Assembly: GCF_039822265.1 (NCBI RefSeq)
Contig: NZ_JBAJEX010000013.1
Span: forward strand, 1-33,816
Origin: Thiobacter sp. AK1
GTDB lineage: Bacteria; Pseudomonadota; Gammaproteobacteria; Burkholderiales; Thiobacteraceae
Direction: 5' to 3'
Length of the DNA: 33,816 nucleotides
Part shown: piece after piece, positions 30,757 to 33,816 of the stretch
Numbering within the stretch: the first letter of the stretch is position 1
Layout of the letters: the number at the start of each line of letters is the position of its first letter
Position numbers and translations under genes: made by a program
Notes under the pieces: generated by a model
The model's input: the letters and a program-made list of their open reading frames with translations, nothing else
The model's database searches: none
Told to the model about the DNA's origin: nothing

Positions 30757-31797
30757 TTACCAGATCGCCTTGCCGTTTGCATCCTTGATCTGGGTTTTCC
30801 AGGCGTTCTGGACCAGCTTCACGACGTTTTCCGGCATTGGGATATAGTCCAGTTCCAGTGCCAAATTGTCGCCGTTGGCGTAGGCCCAGTCGAAGAACTT
30901 CAGTACGGCCTTGGCCCGCTCCGGATTGCCTTGGACCTTGTGCATCAGAATGTAGGTTGCGCCGGTAATGGGCCAGCTTTGCTTGCCAGGCTCGTTCGTC
31001 AGGATCTCATAGAAACCTGGAGCCTGCTCCCAGTTGGCGCCAGCCGCAGCGGCTTTGAAGGACTCCGCGTTTGGTGCGACGAAGTGACCTTCTTTGTTGC
31101 GCAACAGGGTGTACGCCATCTTGTTTTGCAAAGCATAGGCATATTCGACGTAGCCGATGGCGCCCTTGATCTGCCGCACGTAGGACGCCACCCCTTCGTT
31201 GCCCTTGCCGCCCAGGCCGGTCGGCCACGCCACGGAGGTTTCCTCGCCCACTTTCTGTTTCCACTCGGGGCTGATCTTGGACAGGTAGTTGGTGAAGATG
31301 AAAGTGGTGCCGGAACCGTCCGAGCGGTGGACTACGGTGATGGCTTGGTCGGGCAGGGGGACGCCCTTGTTTAGGTTGGCGATGGCTGGGTCGTTCCACT
31401 TCTTGATCTTGCCCAGGAAGATGTCAGCCAAGAGCGTACCGTCCAGTTTGATCTGGCCAGCCGTGATACCGGGCAGATTCACCACCGGGACCACGCCGCC
31501 CATGATGACGGGAAACTGCATGAGGCCGCTTGTCTCCAGCGCGTCAGGCTTGAGCGGCATGTCGGAGGCGCCGAAGTCCACGGTCTTGGCCTTGATCTGC
31601 TTGATACCGCCGCCGGAGCCGATGGACTGGTAGTTCAGGCTGATACCCGTCTTCGCCTTGTAGGCCTCGGCCCATTTCGCGAGGATAGGGTAGGCGAAGG
31701 TGGATCCGGCGCCGGTGATGTCGGCGGCCAGGGCGCTGCCGATGCTGAGCGCGAACGCGCTCGCAGCTAGAAACGTGCGGGTGATGGTGCTTTTCAT
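30757..31797 (-). CDS. pstS: Phosphate ABC transporter substrate-binding protein PstS
   Basis: PstS captures periplasmic phosphate and delivers it to PstC-PstA. The 346-residue precursor has a signal peptide (MKSTITRTFLAASAFALSIG) with probable cleavage after SALA, giving mature ADITGAGSTFAYPI. Phosphate contacts are expected in GAGSTFAYP, GSGGGIKQI, DFGASDMPL and VHRSDGSGTTFIFTNYL, all intact. The ATG at 31797 follows GAGGAG at nine bases. The gene is preceded by a Pho box (31869-31886) and followed by a terminator. It is divergent from tpiA. Confidence 0.98.
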   Translation of the reverse strand: MKSTITRTFLAASAFALSIGSALAADITGAGSTFAYPILAKWAEAYKAKTGISLNYQSIGSGGGIKQIKAKTVDFGASDMPLKPDALETSGLMQFPVIMGGVVPVVNLPGITAGQIKLDGTLLADIFLGKIKKWNDPAIANLNKGVPLPDQAITVVHRSDGSGTTFIFTNYLSKISPEWKQKVGEETSVAWPTGLGGKGNEGVASYVRQIKGAIGYVEYAYALQNKMAYTLLRNKEGHFVAPNAESFKAAAAGANWEQAPGFYEILTNEPGKQSWPITGATYILMHKVQGNPERAKAVLKFFDWAYANGDNLALELDYIPMPENVVKLVQNAWKTQIKDANGKAIW

Positions 31798-31852
31798 TGT
31801 CGCTAACTCCTCGTTGATGAGAGATTGGGTGGTGCGTGTGTTTCGGACGGGC

Positions 31853-31886
31853 ATATTAGATCCGTTCGATGACAGATTTATTACAC
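31853..31886 (-). promoter_or_regulatory. Pho box and PhoB-dependent promoter of pstS
   Basis: On the minus strand GTGTAAT-AAAT-CTGTCAT (31886-31869) is two 7-bp half sites with an AT-rich 4-bp centre, close to the known Pho box CTGTCAT-AWAW-CTGTCAT. A -10 box TAATAT (31858-31853) follows 10 bp after the Pho box, the usual spacing when PhoB replaces the -35. PstS expression should therefore rise under phosphate limitation. Confidence 0.85.
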
Positions 31887-31919
31887 CGCGCCCCACTCCG
31901 GCACATAGGGTTGGCGGGA

Positions 31920-31948
31920 TTGACCGAGATTGCCGTCGCCGCTACCAT
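31920..31948 (+). promoter_or_regulatory. Sigma-70 promoter of tpiA
   Basis: TTGACC (31920-31925, five of six), a 17-bp spacer, and TACCAT (31943-31948, four of six). The start would be near 31955, about 20 bases before the tpiA ATG. It is separate from the divergent Pho box by about 33 bp. Confidence 0.6.
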
Positions 31949-31975
31949 AGGCCGCTTTGTAAAACGGGGTTCACG

Positions 31976-32731
31976 ATGCGCGAGCGTCTGGTCGCAGGCA
32001 ACTGGAAGATGCACGGCAGCCTGGTCGAGAACAAGGCTCTGCTCGACGGGGTAGTGGCCGGACTCACCGGGCTCGAGGGGGTGCGTTGTGCGGTGTGCGT
32101 GCCCTATCCCTATTTATTCCAAGCCCAGTTCGCCTTGCAGAACACTTCCATCCAGTGGGGCGCCCAGAACATGAGTCAGTACGAGAAGGGGGCCTACACC
32201 GGCGAGGTTTCCGGCGCCATGCTCCGGGACTTTGGCTGTACCTTCGTCATCGTCGGGCACTCCGAACGGCGAGCGCTGTTTGGCGAGGACGACGCCACCG
32301 TGGCGGCCAAATTCGTGGCCGCGCAAAAGGCGGGGCTGACACCTATTTTGTGCGTGGGGGAAAGCCTGGCAGAACGGGAACAGGGTATCACCCAGCAAGT
32401 AGTGGAACGCCAGATCCAAGCGGTGGTGGATCAGGCGGGGCTGGACGGTTTTCGCCACTGTGTCATCGCTTACGAACCGGTGTGGGCCATTGGCACCGGA
32501 AAGACTGCCACCCCGGAACAGGCGCAAGAGGTGCATGCCTTCATTCGCGGCTTGTTTGCGCCCCACGACGCGGCGCTGGCACAAAGCCTGGTCATCCTGT
32601 ACGGTGGTAGTGTCAAAGGTTCGAATGCTGCCCAGCTCTTCGCCATGCCGGACATCGACGGTGGCCTGATCGGCGGCGCCTCCTTGAACGCCGAGGAGTT
32701 CGTCACCATCTGCAAGGCGGCGCGGCGCTGA
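31976..32731 (+). CDS. tpiA: Triosephosphate isomerase
   Basis: TpiA interconverts dihydroxyacetone phosphate and glyceraldehyde-3-phosphate in glycolysis and gluconeogenesis. The 251-residue protein has the active site Lys in MRERLVAGNWKMHG, the electrophile His in FVIVGHSERRALFGE, the catalytic Glu and flexible loop in VIAYEPVWAIGTGKTATPEQ, and the phosphate loop YGGSVKGSNA. The ATG at 31976 fits the family N-terminus, with GGGG upstream. It precedes secG by 21 bp, the common proteobacterial order tpiA-secG-tRNA-Leu-nuo. Confidence 0.98.
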   Translation: MRERLVAGNWKMHGSLVENKALLDGVVAGLTGLEGVRCAVCVPYPYLFQAQFALQNTSIQWGAQNMSQYEKGAYTGEVSGAMLRDFGCTFVIVGHSERRALFGEDDATVAAKFVAAQKAGLTPILCVGESLAEREQGITQQVVERQIQAVVDQAGLDGFRHCVIAYEPVWAIGTGKTATPEQAQEVHAFIRGLFAPHDAALAQSLVILYGGSVKGSNAAQLFAMPDIDGGLIGGASLNAEEFVTICKAARR

Positions 32732-32752
32732 CTGTCGCGGGAGCCGTTCTTT

Positions 32753-33091
32753 ATGGAAACCTTGGTCTGGATCGTACATGTTTTGGCTGCCCTGGGCATC
32801 ATCGGCCTGGTGCTCATGCAGCATGGCAAGGGTGCCGACATGGGCGCGGCCTTCGGCAGTGGCGCCTCCGGCAGTTTGTTCGGGGCGACCGGCGCGGCCA
32901 ACGCCCTGAGCCGGGCGACCAAGATACTGGTGATCGTCTTTTTTCTGACGAGTATCGGCCTCACCTATTTTTCAGTGAGCAAGCATCACAAACCCCTGGC
33001 AGTGCCGGTGCAACAGGAAGCGCCCGCCAGCCAGGTGCCGGCGCCGCCGCAGCCTCCAGCAGGCGGCAAGGCGCAGGACATACCCAAATGA
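32753..33091 (+). CDS. secG: Protein translocase subunit SecG
   Basis: SecG is the small accessory subunit of the SecYEG channel in the inner membrane. The 112-residue protein has two hydrophobic segments, about 2-22 (WIVHVLAALGIIGLVLMQHG) and about 55-75 (ILVIVFFLTSIGLTYFSV). Between them lies the Gly/Ala-rich loop GADMGAAFGSGASGSLFG typical of SecG. The C-terminal tail is Pro/Ala/Gln-rich. It is cotranscribed with tpiA (21 bp) and followed by a GC-rich hairpin and tRNA-Leu. Confidence 0.95.
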   Translation: METLVWIVHVLAALGIIGLVLMQHGKGADMGAAFGSGASGSLFGATGAANALSRATKILVIVFFLTSIGLTYFSVSKHHKPLAVPVQQEAPASQVPAPPQPPAGGKAQDIPK

Positions 33092-33098
33092 AGCGGGG

Positions 33099-33115
33099 CC
33101 GGGCGCAAGGCCCGG
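33099..33115 (+). terminator. GC hairpin after secG, weak terminator or processing site
   Basis: CCGGGC (33099-33104) pairs with GCCCGG (33110-33115) around GCAAG, eight bases after the secG stop. There is no T-run, so full termination is unlikely. It may mark the 3' end of tpiA-secG mRNA before the tRNA is processed out. Confidence 0.4.
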
Positions 33116-33129
33116 TTCCGGCATGACTA

Positions 33130-33214
33130 GCCGACGTGGTGGAATTGGTAGACACGCCGTCTTGAGGGGGCGGTGGCGCAAGCCGTATGAGTTCGAGTCT
33201 CATCGTCGGCACCA
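33130..33214 (+). tRNA. tRNA-Leu (anticodon GAG)
   Basis: The 85-base cloverleaf starts GCCGACG and ends CGTCGGC with discriminator A and an encoded CCA (33212-33214). The acceptor stem has seven pairs. The D-arm reads TGGTGGAATTGGTAGACAC. The anticodon stem-loop is CCGTC-TTGAGGG-GGCGG with anticodon GAG at 33164-33166. A long variable arm, as in all leucine tRNAs, and the T-arm GAGTTCGAGTCTC follow. Its place between secG and nuoA is conserved in many proteobacteria. Confidence 0.97.
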
Positions 33215-33269
33215 AACATAAGCAGGCGTTATGTGACAATAAGCCGCGATAATCACGTAACGTCCTGAT

Positions 33270-33328
33270 TTAAAATTGAAAAATAAAAAATTGCGGCCTT
33301 GACACCTGGCTGCAAGCGCCTCTAAACT
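33270..33328 (+). promoter_or_regulatory. Sigma-70 promoter of the nuo operon with an AT-rich upstream element
   Basis: TTGACA (33299-33304, perfect), an 18-bp spacer, and TAAACT (33323-33328, four of six). A run of A and T at 33270-33292 (TTAAAATTGAAAAATAAAAA) lies at about -43 to -65 from the predicted start near 33335, the position of an UP element bound by the alpha subunit C-terminal domain. Such AT content is rare in this window. Confidence 0.65.
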
Positions 33329-33352
33329 GCCCCATCCATTGCCATAACAAGA

Positions 33353-33373
33353 GACGCCCTCCGCCAAGGCGTC
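33353..33373 (+). promoter_or_regulatory. Hairpin in the nuoA leader
   Basis: GACGCC (33353-33358) pairs with GGCGTC (33368-33373) across nine bases, just ahead of the GGGG and GGAG sequences that could act as SD for the ATG at 33384. It may influence ribosome loading or simply be chance in GC-rich DNA. Confidence 0.35.
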
Positions 33374-33383
33374 GGGGTGGAGC

Positions 33384-33740
33384 ATGCTCGCCAACTATTT
33401 CCCCATTTTGCTCTTCGTATTCGTGGGCCTCGCTGTCGGCGCGATTTCCATGGGGTTTGGCTACCTCCTATCACCCAACCGCCCGGACGCGGAAAAACTC
33501 TCCCCTTACGAATGCGGGTTCGAGGCATTCGAAGACGCGCGCATGAAATTCGACGTGCGCTATTACCTTGTGGCCATCCTATTCATCTTGTTCGATCTGG
33601 AAATCGCATTCCTCTTCCCGTGGGCCATCGTCCTGGAGGACATCGGCCTGTTCGGCTTGGTAGCGATGATGGTGTTCCTGGGCATCCTGGTGGTCGGCTT
33701 CATCTACGAATGGATGAAAGGCGCGCTGGAGTGGGAGTAG
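33384..33740 (+). CDS. nuoA: NADH-quinone oxidoreductase subunit A
   Basis: NuoA is a small membrane subunit of respiratory complex I, contributing to the quinone site and the junction between peripheral and membrane arms. The 118-residue protein has three membrane segments (about 5-27, 60-80 and 88-110). The conserved cytoplasmic loop is [24 protein letters not shown], followed by [14 protein letters not shown]. The ATG has GGGGTGGAGC upstream. It is the first gene of the nuo operon in related organisms; nuoB is expected next but does not start in the 76 bases left in the window. Confidence 0.97.
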   Translation: MLANYFPILLFVFVGLAVGAISMGFGYLLSPNRPDAEKLSPYECGFEAFEDARMKFDVRYYLVAILFILFDLEIAFLFPWAIVLEDIGLFGLVAMMVFLGILVVGFIYEWMKGALEWE

Positions 33741-33799
33741 CGATGCGAGCCACTGAGCAGGGGCCCCGCGTAGCGGGGATGCGAACAAGGCGAGCATCG
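33737..33799. other. Nested inverted repeat immediately after nuoA
   Basis: CCCCGC (33762-33767), GTA and GCGGGG (33771-33776) form a tight stem. Outside it AGCGATGC (33737-33744) is inverted as GCATCGCT (33792-33799). The outer arm includes the last two bases of the nuoA stop codon. The window ends 17 bases later, so what follows is unknown. Confidence 0.5.
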
Positions 33800-33816
33800 C
33801 TGGGCGCCGACGGTTT

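Noticed and set aside
31700..31975. N-terminal extension of TpiA upstream of 31976
   Set aside because: The upstream codons overlap pstS and its promoter and do not resemble any TpiA; MRERLVAGNWKM is the proper start.

Overview
The window is a piece of a GC-rich proteobacterial chromosome, most likely a betaproteobacterium of the Thiobacillus/Nitrosomonadales kind. This placement rests on gene order (grpE-hemH-hrcA-nadK-recN-fur-bamE-dapB-carA-carB-greA; yhbY/rlmE-ftsH-folP-glmM; tpiA-secG-tRNA-Leu-nuoA) and on the protein sequences. It is inference, because no database search was possible. Nearly all of the window is core housekeeping DNA. The accessory content is two insertion sequences, one c-di-GMP gene and one polysaccharide pyruvyl transferase-like gene.

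Layout. 1-1140: an IS3-family (IS407-group-like) element on the minus strand. Its orfB loses its own C-terminus just after the catalytic Glu, next to tandem repeats that look like the end of another element. 1205-7335 (minus): dnaJ, dnaK, grpE, hemH, hrcA, with a sigma-32-type promoter in front of grpE and another in front of dnaK. 7433-9995 (plus): nadK (apparently leaderless) and recN. 10258-11824: a complete IS1380-family element whose 4-bp target duplication (CTAA) contains the stop codon of fur. 11825-12253 (minus): fur, divergent from bamE, dapB, carA, carB, greA and a small DUF4149 membrane protein. 19270-19566 (minus): yhbY, divergent from rlmE, ftsH, folP, glmM and a membrane GGDEF-EAL protein with a ruined GGDEF site. 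26790-31797 (minus): pstS-pstC-pstA-pstB followed by a pyruvyl transferase-like gene where phoU is often found. A Pho box drives pstS and a strong terminator lies between pstS and pstC. 31976-33740 (plus): tpiA, secG, tRNA-Leu(GAG) and nuoA, the presumed start of the complex I operon.

How the genes work together. DnaK, DnaJ and GrpE form the Hsp70 chaperone cycle, and HrcA is a second heat-shock regulator encoded nearby. CarA/CarB make carbamoyl phosphate for arginine and pyrimidines. RlmE and YhbY act on the large ribosomal subunit, while FtsH is the membrane quality-control protease. FolP and GlmM feed folate and cell-wall precursor synthesis. PstSCAB imports phosphate under PhoB control. 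SecG belongs to the Sec translocon.

I found no convincing unknown multi-gene system. The points most worth a second look are the IS1380 insertion at the fur stop codon, the shared hairpin repeat inside the dnaK-dnaJ and carA-carB gaps, the paired sigma-32 promoters beside hrcA, the transferase gene in the usual phoU position, and several leader structures (carA, nadK, nuoA). Start codons given are my choices from family N-termini and Shine-Dalgarno (SD) spacing.
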